Source of the DNA: Stomoxys calcitrans
Lineage: Eukaryota > Arthropoda > Insecta > Diptera > Muscidae
Direction of reading: 5' to 3'
DNA: 64,000 nucleotides
Assembly: GCF_963082655.1 (NCBI RefSeq)
Contig: NC_081555.1
Coordinates: forward strand, 18,291,437 to 18,355,436
Of the stretch, positions 46,091-57,819 are shown piece after piece (the first letter of the stretch is position 1; the number at the start of each line of letters is the position of its first letter). A program made the position numbers and the translations under genes. Under the pieces are notes generated by a model. That model was not told the DNA's origin, did not search any database, and was given only the letters and a program-made list of their open reading frames with translations.

Positions 46091-46680
46091 ATATATGGGT
46101 CATGTGCCCGACACATTTGTCTTACATGCGTTGCCCTTAAAAATATGAATTGACGCATGCTTTGCTGATTGCCAAGCTATCTGGCATTTCCTGTTAATCA
46201 CTAGAGAAAGAGTTATTTCATAAGTTCTTATGAATCACCAATTCCTAAGAGCAATCGCAAAAGAATGCACTTAATATAGTTAGAACACTACACTTTAATG
46301 AATCAATAATGCATCACACACATTCTGATCTCTAACGAAGAACTCTTGATATATTGCTAATAATGGACATTGTCATAACTCGAAAAGATGATGCCATAAT
46401 TCGTTAAGAACATTGACGAGTATTATGCAGCGAAAGAAGACATTTGCCCAAGCTATTCGTGTTAAAAGGCAAGGGAAGGGGTTAAAGATGGTTATAGCAG
46501 AGCATAAATTACCATTATAAGTATCCCAATTAATCCTCTATTGATAAATGGTTTAATGAACATTGAAAGGATGCTTAACATTAGTATTTTAATGAATTTT
46601 TAGCAAGTAAAAACTTGCTAAAAATTTACACACATAAACTTAGTTGAAGAGCACATGTATACTTTACTACGAAGTCAGCC
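46091..46680. other. Unique noncoding sequence
   Basis: No gene or repeat recognised. Confidence 0.4.
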
Positions 46681-47412
46681 AAAAATTTAAACTTCTAGGG
46701 GCCGCAGAAGACTAATTGGGTTAATAATCAGTTTATATACCATTTCTAGAACTCTACGAGCAACATTTCACCCAATTCGTAAAACAATAGCGTCTTTCAG
46801 GGCCACAAGATGTCAAATGGCCGCTATATCAATTTATACACCGATGTGAATTTTACTTGGTCCAGTTGTTGGAAGTCATAATAAAAATTGTGCAAAATTT
46901 CCTCCAAATACTATCAAATCCGGAGGTAGGTTTATATGGGAGCTTTATCAGGTTAAAGAACGATTAGAACCGAAATTAGCAGGGTTGTTAGAATTTGTAA
47001 CAAAACACACTAGGTACAAAATTTCAGCCAAATCGGACAACAATGGCGGATCCCCGAGCCCTCACAAAGTCAAATCGAAGGACCACTTTATATTGCATCA
47101 CTATCCGTATTCTTCTTATGTACAACTGGCACCGCCAGCGCTTTCCTCGCCATTATCGTCCGGTGAGAACTCCACGAGTCCTAATGTGATCACTTCGGTT
47201 AAAGTTCCATTTCACATGGTTGTATCTTTTATTCGATGCAGCTCTCTGTACAAAATTTCAAACGAATATTTATTAGGCCACTATCGTGATTTCTAGATCA
47301 ACTAAAAATGTCAATGCGATCAAGATCATTAGGGTCTCAGAACAATATTTCGAGGTGTTACAAACGGAATGACTAGATTAGTATACATCCGATTCTTTGG
47401 TGGTGTGTAAGT
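46681..47412 (-). mobile_element. Helitron-like family 1 fragment
   Basis: Diverged central units, then AGGGTCTCAGAACAATATTT, GTTACAAACGGAATGACTAG and TTCTTTGGTGGTGTG. The GTCY core is lost. Confidence 0.6.
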
Positions 47413-49998
47413 TTGCTGAATATCTCTGTCTACATCACATTTCTTTGGTTGATCTACTTTCCGTTTGGAGTTTTGCTTTAGGTCGGGGAGACCGATTTGT
47501 ACTCTACTTGTAAATAGTTTTCATTTGATACCCATATTGTCCCAATCGGTAAACATGACCGTTTGGGTGGGACATTCCCCCTTGACCCAAATCTTATCGT
47601 CTTATGACCTCCTCTTAGAACGCTTAACCACTGATGAAGATTCGAATATAACACGGTCACCTCCGGTGTGAACTCTGTTTTTATCCCTTCGGAAGGCTTT
47701 TAACGACCTTCCTTTCAGCCGCTGATGTTGAAGTGAAATATTTCAAACCAATTTTCATAGGCATTCAATAGAAGTGGAGTATTTCGGGGGTATGTATCTT
47801 TTGTATATTGGGGAGATGGGTGAGCATTCCGCCTTGAATGCTTGACCCCAAATTAGTTTTATGAAATCCTATCCATTAGCCGCTGATGATGATATTTAGG
47901 GTTTTAAATTTAACAAGGTCATCTTCGCTGTGAACTCTGCTTTAATTTTAGCTATACATACCCTGTTTAAAATAGTTCCTATAATCATGGTTGGCCTACT
48001 CGCACTTTTGGGGGGCTTTTGAGAGCTCCACAAATTTTTGATATCAAATTGCTACCCGGTCGATCTATTTTCATTTTGGGATTTTTTTTTTTGGGTGAAG
48101 AGGCCCCCATTCATCTAGGGCAACATTTTTGTATTAGATTCGTACACTTGATGCAAAAAGCATCTAGTTGATACCCATATTGTTTCAATCGGTAAACAAG
48201 CCCGTTTGGGTGGGGCATTCCCCTTAAAGCGAAAATTTGTCTTATGAACTCCTATCAGACTCCTCATGTCATCAAATTGTTTTTCGTTTAGCCACTGATG
48301 ATGAAATTCGAGATTTCAAATTTAACACGTTCACCTTCGCTGTGAACTTTGCCTTAAATTTAGCTTTGCAGACCCTATTTAAAAAAGTTCGTATATCTTA
48401 GTTTGGCCTCTTTGTCCTTCAGGAAGGCTTCTAAGTGCTTTCCAAATGTTTGATATCAAGTTAGTATTGTAGTTTCATAGAAGTGCCGTATTTTGAAGAA
48501 CGGCATATTTCACTTTTGGAGGTTTTTTAGATTGGGTAGGCCTCCAGACATCTGATGCCAGATTTTTATATCAGTTGCATACTCTACTTGCAAATACCAT
48601 TCTTTTGATACCCATATTGTCCCAATCGGTAAACATGCCCGTTTGAGTTGGGCATTCCCCATTGAACCATAATTTGTCTTAAGAACTCCTCTTAGAACCT
48701 TCGGTGCGAACTCTGCCTTTTTTCCCTTCGGGAGACATTTAAGTTTTTTTTTTTTTTTAAATTTAAATTTTACTAATTTAAAAACTCCGTTTGGAATTTT
48801 TTTCAGGTTGGGGAGGCCCCCACACATCTGTAAACAAATTTTTATATCAGATTCGTACTCTTCCGGCAAAAAGCTTTCACATGATACCCATATTATGCCA
48901 ATCGGTATACATGCCCGTTTGGGTCGGGCATTCCCCCCTTGTTTGGTCGAACCCAAATTCGTTTTATGAAATCCTATCCGTTTAGCCACTGGTAATGAAA
49001 TTTGAGATTTCGAATTGAACAAGGTCACCTTCGGGGGGAACTTTGCTTTACATTAAGCTGAACGAACCCTCCTAAAAATAGGCCCTATTTTCCTTTCGGG
49101 AGGCTTTTTTGCTACTTTATTGTCGGCATTCCCATTTCCCTTTGGGGGATTTGTTTTTAGATTGATAAGGCCCCTCAGACATTGGCAAAAATATTTCATT
49201 TGATGCCCGTATTGTCCCAATCGGTATACATGCTCGTTTGGGTAGGACATTCACCCTTGAACCAAAATTCTTCTTATGAATTCCTATCAGACCCATCATA
49301 TCATCAAATTATGTTCCGTTTAAACAATGATAATGAAATTCAAGATTTCGATGACCCTCAGACATCTGAGACTAACTTTTATTTTTTTTTTATATCCGAT
49401 TCGTACTCTTCTTGTAAAAAGATTTCAATTGTTGCCCATATTGTCCCAATCGGTAAGCTTGCCCGTTTGGGTGGGGCATACCCCCTAGATTGCTTGATCC
49501 CAAATGCGTCTTATGAATTTCGATCAGAGCCCACAAAAGCTAATTATTTTCCGTTTAGCCACTGGTGATGAAATTCGAGATTTCGAATTTAGCCTTACAT
49601 TTAGCTATAGGGACTCTATTTAAAATAATTCATATGTTCGAGGTTGGCTTACTCATCCTTTGGGAGGCTTTTAAGCCCTTTCAAATTCTTTAAATCAAAT
49701 TGGTACTCTATTTCATAGGCTTTGTATAAAGAGCCTTATATTCCAGGTCGGCTTACTTTGGAGTTTTTGTTTTAGGTTGGAAAGACAACTGGGGCCAAAT
49801 ATTGATATCAGATTTGTTTTATACTCGAAAGAGGCTTTCATTTGATATCCATATTGCGCCAATTGCCAAACATGCCCGTTTGGGTGGGGCGTTCCTCCTT
49901 GGATTTTTTACCCCCAAATTCAGTCAGACCTCATATCAGCGAATTGTTTGCCGTAGCATTGTTAAAATAGCAATGGATTCGAAGGGTTGATTTTCCAC
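47413..49998. repeat. Degenerate long-period repeat array
   Basis: At least seven diverged, variably deleted copies of a unit holding TTTGATACCCATATTGTCCC, AATCGGTAAACATGCCCGTT, TTAGCCACTGATGATGAAAT and TATATCAGATTCGTACTCTT. The first motif recurs at about 47522, 48169, 48604, 48884, 49197, 49427 and 49838. The longest spacing suggests an original unit of about 0.65 kb. Related to family 4. Open frames here are not genes. Confidence 0.7.
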
Positions 49999-51380
49999 CG
50001 TTGCCTTCAATATAGGAGATAGGAGAAGGTGCTCATAATTTGGATGATACCATTTGGAATTGCAATGAACTTATAACAAGTCCTAGGCTCTACAGGGTTA
50101 AATCTACTTAAGTTGACATCCAACGGTTATGTTATATAATACACTACATATAAACCTAGGCATTCCACCCCTTCCTTCTCCCTTTTTAATAACCGCCATC
50201 AACAAGCGACATATACTACGCAATATAAACAAAGGCACCTGCATGTATGTGTAGGTATTAGAATTTTTGAATTTTTAAATTCAAAATGCCTCAAAACAAT
50301 TAAACATTTAAATAATATTTTTTTTTGGAATTAAATTTTCCAATAGAAATTTCAAACACGTATACTAAGCTCCATTAATTATTCCATGCATATAAGCCAT
50401 TACAATTTTCCAATTTCATTTATAAATATTTTTGTTTTACAGACATTTTTTGTGGAGCAACATCGACCAAGAGGCGGAAAAATCATACCAAACTAATCAA
50501 TGCCCAACAAAATATGCAAATTCATTATTGAAGCAGCCACAAGCCACATACATAGCATACGGCCCAACTGAGTCAACTTTGGGTGAGAAGAGAAAAGGTA
50601 TTTTTACTGGCATTTATCTGGCAACGTCATAGAAAAGCCAATGGCCAAAGTTACTGAAATCATTTGGGTGGAAAAATTCAATTAAGTATTTAATACATAG
50701 AAAAATCTTATGCCCGGCATGCATGCATGCAGCTTGGTTTTCATGTCCCTGAAGTTGTAACGAGCGATGAAATTTGCATGACCTCTATTACACCAGCAAA
50801 AAGGATTGCATAGCAATGCAACTATATTCAACGAATAGTCCAAGAATAACAACAGCTACACCATCATTTGAACCTCAAAAGTCTGCAGGAATAGCAGCGC
50901 CAGCAACGTGCTCATCAGCCATAGCTGGGAATTTTATTGGCAATTACTAACAATTGGCATTGACATCAACGCCCAGCTTCCGTCAGTTTTCCCATTTCGC
51001 TGCCACTCACTCATTCGCTCTTCTGCATGCATAGAAACACATAAATATTTGAACTTCAATTGACATTGTCGAAACTGGTTTGCTGCAAATAGCGCTCCAA
51101 CAAAAGAGCACTTCTTTTAGGAATCCACCAGCACCATCAGACCTCCCATTGTGACCACTTAAAGTGTGCATTATTTTGGTATTACCCACCCAAAGGTGTC
51201 CTTGCATACAACTGCCGCTTTTACGGAAACTCTGTACCGAAAATCAACGTCATTTAACGCCTGTTGCTCTTAATTATTGTAATTCGATTTAGTTGAACGA
51301 CATTGTATTGGAAAATTTTATTATCAGCCAACGAAATCCATTTTATACCGCCAAGTTGGAAGGAAAACGGCTTTTTACAG
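49999..51380. other. Unique region with a possible exon of the EF-hand gene
   Basis: Non-repetitive. At 50443-50582 there is an open segment (WSNIDQEAEKSYQTNQ...) between TATTTTTGTTTTACAG and GG|GTGAGA. Its end phase (1) would fit the 51381-51436 exon, but it has no in-frame ATG and could be UTR or chance. Other frames show nothing. Confidence 0.3.
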
Positions 51381-51436
51381 CAGTTAATAATTTTTTCACT
51401 GGTTCAACATTTGCCAGGGAAATCAAACATCTAATG
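51381..51436 (+). CDS. Candidate 5' exon of the EF-hand gene (start codon at its end)
   Basis: The sequence ends AAACATCTAATG|GTAAGTAC, a strong donor directly after an ATG (51434-51436). Splicing to the acceptor at 56460 gives ATG|ACA CGT AAT..., in frame with the long open exon there. CTTTTTACAG at 51371-51380 offers an acceptor, in which case the 56 bases read through without a stop (phase 1 in, phase 0 out). Otherwise this is simply the end of a 5' UTR exon. The intron would be about 5.0 kb. Supported by frame and donor only. Confidence 0.35.
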
Positions 51437-52150
51437 GTAAGTACATACGAAAAAAAAACATAAAAAATATATGAAAAATTTACAAAAAAACTCAAATTTA
51501 AGGAACTATTATTAACTGCAATTTTCCAAAAAAGTATATTTTGGAATGAATTTCAACACCCAATTCTATTAATGCCGAAATTTTAATAACAATTTTTTTT
51601 TAAATATTTGAAGGGGAAAAATTCTTAGTTTAAAGTGTTTTAACTCAATATAAAGAATATTTTCTTAATATAATTGATTTGTAACTTAAATGGTAGCAAC
51701 TAGAGGTTCAAGACCTCATATGTCCACGTATGAGGCGTATGGTGCATGAGAATATTCCCAAAGACCTATTTAATTTAATTAATTTAGTTTATAAATTAAT
51801 TACATTAAGGAAAAAAATCGTTCACCAAAGGAATTTTTTCCTTGAAATTATTAAAAATTTCTATTAACTTTATCGCCCATTCTTTGGGTATTTTTTTAGC
51901 CATTTAATTTATTTCATTTAGGTTATAAATGAATTACATTAAGGAAAAAATTCCTAATATTAAGTAAAAAAATCATTCACCAAAGGAATTTTTTCCTTAA
52001 AAATGTCAGCTAAAATGGATAAAAATTGCGCTTTTAGGGGCTTAAGATCTCATATATAAGTTAAAAACATAAGGTCAATGTGCAACCTAGGGCTGCGGAG
52101 TCTAGCCGGGTCGGAGTTGGAGTATTAAGAAGGAGTCGGAGAGTCGTTCG
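51437..52150. other. Intron start, AT-rich
   Basis: AT-rich, with a local duplication: TTCACCAAAGGAATTTTTTCCTT at 51820-51842 and again near 51975, with ATTAATTACATTAAGGAAAA nearby. From about 52090 there is a GGAGTCGGAG-rich patch. Confidence 0.45.
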
Positions 52151-54110
52151 GAGTCGGGGCTAACGTGCTCTACTCCGAACCAAACTCCGCAGTTCTGGTG
52201 CAACCCCTAACAACCCAAATTTATATGAAATATCTAAGATATCTATTAAGTCCAAGGCATTGGACTCTGGGCACTGTTTTGACCTGATTAAACCCTTAAA
52301 CGTCTTGGGAGTACCGTCATCTTGGGGCCAAGTATTAAACATATGGTCCATGTGCAAACTCCAACGAACCACATCTGTATGAAATATCTTAAAAATCTGT
52401 CAATTTCGTGGCCAACGATTCTAGGCACTGTTTTGAACCTTAACAGACCTGGGACTACCGTCTCAGTATAACGTGGTCTAGTTTGTTATTTTTTTTTTTT
52501 GTCCTAAGAGAAGCATATCCCAGAATGCTTGCTCCATCCGTGCCAGAAATGAAGATCCTGGTTTACCTGCCAGACTTCGTATAAGCGAATTGTTTTCCGT
52601 TTGGCCACTGATGATGAAAATCAAAATTTCGAATTTATCACGTTTACCTTCTCTATGAACTTTGCCCAAAATTTAGCTATATGGACCCTATTTAAAATAG
52701 TTTGTATGGTCCAGGTTGCCCTTGTTTTCCTTTCGGGAGGATTTCAGATGCTCTCCAAATTTTTTATATCAAATTGGTACTTTATTTCAATAGGCATTCC
52801 ATAGAAATGCCATATTCGCCAACTATTTTCCTTTAGCTGGTTTTAGATTGGTGGGGATTACCCTCAGACATCTGAGGCCAAATTTTTATATCAGATTCGT
52901 ACTCTTCTGGCCAAAAGTCAACAGTTAAACATGCCCGTTTGGGTGGCGCATTCCCACTCAAACCAAATTTGTCTTTAGAGTCCCCTCATAATGAAATTCA
53001 AGATTTCGAATTTAACACGGTCACCTCCACTGCGAACTTTGCCTTAAATTTAGCTCTACGGAGCCTATTTAAAATAGTTCGTATGGTCCAGGTTGGCCCT
53101 CTTTTCCTTTCCTTTTACATAGGCATTCCAAGGAAGTGCCATATTATCCCGGTCGGCTTCTTTCCGTTTGTATTTTGGGATTGGGGTGACCCTCAGACAT
53201 CTGAGACCAAAATTTTTTCATCAGATTCGTACTCTTCTGGCTTATTGTCCCAATCGGTAAACATGCCCGTTTGGGTGGGGCATTTCCAAACGGGCATGTT
53301 TACCGACCTTCAAATATAAGCGTTCGCATACGGGCTGGGGTATGGTCAGGCTGCGGGCCCTTAAATATAGCATGGCTTTTCGTTGGAGAAAAGCAGCAGC
53401 ACTCTCACCACAAGCTAACGGCTGCGGCTCAAAGTTGGGGCCGGAATGTACCGCGATTTACATAGGTTTCTGTTTTCACAATCTGTTTATTGTGTTGGTA
53501 GCAACCGTGCTAAGGGTCTTAGGGAAAACCCTTCGTTGTCGAGAACTGGAAAGGTATTTGGGTGTACTTGGCCTTTTTAAGCTAATGGTTGAGGTTCTGA
53601 GTTGAGGCCGGGACGCACAATGTCTTGGACGATGTCTGGGTGATGTGATTCAACACCTGTTGCAGTATTTTTACCTTCGTACACTGACGTCCGAGTCGCC
53701 GATAAGGCCTCTCGGCTATTGTGGGGATAAGGAGCTTATGGCTGGGGTTCTGGCTTTAGGACGCTATACGCAACGCACTTGGTACGATACTCCCATCTTT
53801 GAACATAACTCTTGGATCAGACCTAAAGCCTTAATGGGCTACGGCTGAAATTTTGAAACTATGACGGTAATCAGGGTGCTTTGACAAGGTAGTCAGCAAT
53901 GACCAGAGAAGGAATGCGGATTTAAGATTTAGTTTTCACAGTCTTTCTTATTATGTAGATAACAACCGGACTTAGAATCTTTGGTCTGTGTGCAGGTAAA
54001 GTGAGTAAAGACCTTAAGGTAATATAATCGACGAGTTAAAGGTTAAGGCTAAGTACAGCACCTTCACCTATGCACACGGACTATCGCTTCAGAGCTGGGG
54101 TCTCTCATTT
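52151..54110 (+). repeat. Tandem duplication, unit 1 (about 1.96 kb)
   Basis: Starts TCGGAGTCGGGGCTAACGTG and ends at TCGCTTCAGAGCTGGGGTCT. The same sequence follows directly as unit 2 with few changes. Each unit contains family 4-type sequence, a hairpin (unit 1: 53253-53301) and diverged subrepeats with TTTTCACAATCTGTTTATTG / TTTTCACAGTCTTTCTTATT about 465 bp apart. Confidence 0.85.
53253..53301. repeat. 20-bp hairpin in unit 1
   Basis: CGGTAAACATGCCCGTTTGG and its reverse complement CCAAACGGGCATGTTTACCG separated by a GTGGGGCATT-type spacer of about 10 bases. Confidence 0.85.
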
Positions 54111-55972
54111 CGGAGTCGGGGCTAACGTGCTCTACTCCGAACCAAACTCCGCAGTTCTGGTGCAACCCCTAACAACCCAAATTTATATGAAATACCTAAG
54201 ATATCTATCAAGTCCAAGGCATTGGACTCTAGGCACTGTTTTGACCTGATTAAACCCTTAAACGTCTTGGGAGTACCGTCATCTTGGGGCCAAGTATTAA
54301 ACATATGGTCCATGTGCAAACTCCAACGAACCACATCTGTATGAAATATCTTAAAAATCTGTCAATTTCGTGGCCAACGATTCTAGGCACTGTTTTGAAC
54401 CTTAACAGACCTGGGACTACCGTCTCAGTATACCGTGGTCTAGTTTGTTATTTTTTTTTTTTGTCCTAAGAGAAGCATATCCCAGAATGCTTGCTCCATC
54501 CGTGCCAGACTTCGTATAAGCGAATTGTTTTCCGTTTAGCCACTGATGATGAAAATCAATTTAAAATAGTTTGTATGGACCAGGTTGCCCTTGTTTTCCT
54601 TTCGGGAGGCTTTCAGGTGCTCTCCAAATTTTTTATATCAAATTGGTACTTTATTTCAATAGGCATTCCATAGAAATGCCATATTCGCCAACTATTTTCC
54701 TTTAGCTGGTTTTAGATTGGTGGGGATTACCCTTAGACATCTGAGGCCAAATTTTTATATCAGATTCGTACTCTTCTGGCCAAAAGTCAACAGTTAAACA
54801 TGCCCGTTTGGGGGGCGAATTCCCACTCAAACCAAATTTGTCTTTAGAGTCCCCTCATAATGAAATTCAAGATTTCGAATTTAACACGGTCACCTCCACT
54901 GCGAACTTTGCCTTAAATTTAGCTCTACGGAGCCTATTTAAAATAGTTCGTATGGTCCAGGTTGGCCCTCTTTTCCTTTCTTTTTACATAGGCATTCCAA
55001 GGAAGTGCCATATTATCCCGGTCGGCTTCTTTCCGTTTGTATTTTGGGATTGGGGTGACCCTCAGACATCTGAGACCAAAATTTTTTCATCAGATTCGTA
55101 CTCTTCTGGCTTATTGTCCCAATCGGTAAACATGCCCGTTTGGGTGGGGCATTCCCAAACGGGCATGTTTACCGACCTTCAAATATAAGCGTTCGCATAC
55201 GGGCTGGGGTTTGGCCAGGCTGCGGGCCCTTTAATATAGCTGGGCTTTTCTTTGGGGAAAAGCAACAGCCTCTCACCACAAGCCAACGGCTGCGGCTCAA
55301 AGTTGGGGCCGGAATGTACCGCGATTTACATAGGTTTCTGTTTTCACAATCTGTTTATTGTGTTGGTATCAACCGGGCTAAGGGTCTTAGGGAAAACCCT
55401 TCGTTGTCGAGAACTGGAAAGGTATTTGGGTGTACTTGGCCTTTTTGAGCTAATGGTTGAGGTTCTGAGTTGAGGCTGGGACGCCCAATGACTTGGACGA
55501 TGTGTGGGTGATGTGATTCAACACCAGTTGCAGTATTTTTACCTTCGTACACTGACGCTCGAGTCGCCGATAAGGCCTCTCGGATATTGTGGGGATAAGG
55601 AGCTTATGGCTGGGGTTCTGGCTTTTGGGCGCTATACACAACGCACTTGGTACGATACTCCCATCTTTGAACATAACTCTTGGATCAGACCTAAAGCCTT
55701 AATGGGATACGGCTGAAATTTTGAAATTATGACGGTAATCTGGGTGCTTTGACAAGGTAGTCAGCAGTGACGAGAGAAGGAATGCGGATTTAAGATTCAG
55801 TTTTCACAGTCTTTCTTATTATGTAGATAACAACCGGACTTAGAATCTTCGGTCTGTGTGCAGGTAAAGTGGGTAAAGACCTTAAGGTAATATAATCGAC
55901 GAGTTAAAGGTTAAGGCTAAGTACAGCACCTTCACCTATGCACACGGACTATCGCTTCAGAGCTGGGGTTTC
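54111..55972 (+). repeat. Tandem duplication, unit 2 (about 1.86 kb)
   Basis: Close copy of 52151-54110 with two small deletions: about 20 bp after TGCTTGCTCCATCCGTGCCAG, and about 70 bp after GATGATGAAAATCAA. The offset falls from 1962 at the start to 1869 further in. Hairpin at about 55126-55176. It ends where sequence changes to TCGACTAGTCGTG. Paired frames in both units mirror each other and are not genes. Confidence 0.85.
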
Positions 55973-56460
55973 TCGACTAGTCGTGTTCAGGGTGTGGAAT
56001 CCTAAAACTGTACTCTCATCAGGAGCTCATGGCTAGGTTGAAAAGAGGGTGCAGATATTAATCCGCCCCATGCCACTATGGACATACACCTAAGCAAGCT
56101 CATGGCTAAGACTCTGCGTTGGGGTCGGAATAAAACACGACTTGGTTGATGGCTGGGCGATGTGAGTGAAGACCTATCATGGTATTTTCACTTTCGAACA
56201 CGTACGCTAGAGTCAGAGCTGGGCCTTAACTTGGAATTCTCCTTAACCGACCAGATAGGTGGTTGTGGTTTACTGAACCAAGCCATTCTCAAACTCCTAC
56301 AGAAGGGATGATAGAACCTCAAAGCATTCTGAACTGTATTTTAAAATTATCAGCTGGCCGCTGCGGATCAGCTGATATTGTCATGACAAAACAGCTGATT
56401 TCAATATTGAGTTACAGTAATAAAATGTAAATCCTCTTACTTTCGCCTTATTCTTTCCAG
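55973..56460. other. Intron end with a LINE 3'-end fragment
   Basis: 56034-56100 (GGTTGAAAAGAGGGTGCAGA, CCATGCCACTATGGACATAC) is an inverted copy of the 3' region of the LINE at 59700-59766. Diverged subrepeats of the tandem duplication continue to about 56230. It ends with the acceptor CTTATTCTTTCCAG. Confidence 0.6.
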
Positions 56461-57322
56461 ACACGTAATACATCGGTAAGTGTCGACGACACTTCAGAAG
56501 TATCGACAAATGTTGACCAACAACTGCCCACGGCTACGGGGGATGAGCAACACTCAGCTGATCCACAAGCTGCAGCGAATACACACAATGAACAAAGCAC
56601 ATCGATAGCATCGCCACCGAGCGCATTGGAGGCCAACACAACAAAAATGACGACGAAACGTAGGCGTTCGCCGCGTCAGCGTAAAAAAGACTCTGAACAT
56701 GGCAGCGTCGGCAATGTCACACAAGCATCCGGTAAAACTGAACAACAGAAGAGTGGTAGCAGTAGTACAACTTATCGTAGACAAAGCAGACATCAACGAA
56801 CCTCTAGGAATGCCTCCGATCCCGATACAGATTCGTCGTGTGATTTTGCCTCCAGTGCGTCAGGGCAAAGGCAGGAGCAACAGTCAAGACGTCATTATAA
56901 AAGTATACCCAATACCACGGTTACTTCGGTGGAGGAATACACCGAGGACATTGTGTACGAGGACAACGATGAGGATGAATTCAATGGCAATGGTGGTGGT
57001 GGTACTGGCCAAGAAGAGCAGGACGAGGAGGAAAGTGACTATGATGACGAGGATGAAGAATACGATGACAGCGACTATGGCGAGTATGATGACAACGATG
57101 AGGATGTAGATGATGAGGGCAATGGAGCCGAAGACGAGGAATACGATGATCGCTTTGTAGAGACTTCAACAAAAGCCAATAAAAAACACCGCAGCAAGAA
57201 GGGCAGCAGCACAGGTAGCAAACGTAAAGCGAAAACACGTCAATTCACAAGCCAGCGATCTGCATCTAATGAATCATATGAGGCCGCTAGCGGTCGTATC
57301 ATATCGAAAAGTCAAATGAGAG
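56461..57322 (+). CDS. EF-hand protein gene, exon coding basic/acidic low-complexity region
   Basis: Open in one frame for 287 codons from the acceptor (TTCTTTCCAG|ACACGT) to the donor (AGAG|GTAAGTAG, phase 1). In order: Thr/Ser/Gln-rich TRNTSVSVDDTSEVSTNVDQ; a basic KRRRSPRQRKKD patch (possible nuclear signal); a very acidic Asp/Glu/Tyr-rich block of about 75 residues (about 56935-57165, e.g. DEEESDYDDEDEEYDDSDYG); a second basic patch (KKHRSKKGSSTGSKRKAKTR). Codon-level GC is higher than the surroundings, as expected for coding DNA. The next exon supplies EF hands, so the product is a calcium sensor with a long disordered N-terminus. It looks like the ortholog of Drosophila CG11638, recalled from the EF-hand exon only. 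The start is either ATG 51434 via splicing or the internal ATG at 56647. Confidence 0.78.
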
Positions 57323-57433
57323 GTAAGTAGAAAATATTTCTACACAATTGTTTTGTTTCGTTTTAATATAATTTTTTTTTTATATTAATTAATTGTAATT
57401 TTATTTTGTTTTTGATTTTTTGTTTATTTTCAG
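57323..57433 (+). other. Short intron, 111 bp
   Basis: GTAAGTAG at the 5' end; T-rich, then TTTGTTTATTTTCAG at the 3' end. Confidence 0.85.
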
Positions 57434-57577
57434 AATTCCGCGAAGCCTTTCGTTTATTTGATAAGGATGGTGATGGTTGCATTACCAAAGAGGAGCTTGG
57501 TACCGTTATGCGTTCATTGGGTCAATTTGCCCGAGTCGAAGAGTTGCAAGAAATGTTGCAGGAAATCGATGTTGATG
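57434..57577 (+). CDS. EF-hand exon (calmodulin-like)
   Basis: 144 nt encoding [20 protein letters not shown] and on through [24 protein letters not shown]. The loop [12 protein letters not shown] (57460-57495) has all canonical calcium ligands: D1, D3, D5, G6, I8, E12. The exon ends in GATGTTGATG|GTAAGTAA, i.e. inside the second EF loop (DVDG...), a typical intron position in calmodulin-type genes. Spacing and helices match calmodulin N-lobes. Remaining hands must lie beyond 64000 or in unseen exons. Confidence in the EF-hand is very high; the ortholog name is not certain. Confidence 0.93.
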
Positions 57578-57819
57578 GTAAGTAATAGCAAGCAGAAGAG
57601 AAGTGCCCTCGGATCAAGCCTTTGGAGAGGACAGTACAGCTGTAGTAGACCAAAAGTAGCCTACATATGATAAGGATGGTCCAACGAAAGTAAGGGCAAT
57701 CCCTGGCTAGCGCACTTAAAACACTGTAACTGTCCATTAAAAAACCCCAGCAGAAGCGATGATGGAATCTCATTCACTTTTAGTAGACCCATTCGTTGCA
57801 TCCCTGATCTTTGAGCCGA
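57578..57819 (+). other. Start of a large intron
   Basis: Unique sequence after the donor. No further exon with EF-hand coding is seen in the rest of the window, so this intron is longer than 6.4 kb. Confidence 0.6.

Noticed and set aside
53342..55473. Paired 73-126-codon frames present in both tandem units
   Set aside because: Conserved only because the DNA was duplicated recently; subrepeats within a unit do not keep the frame.
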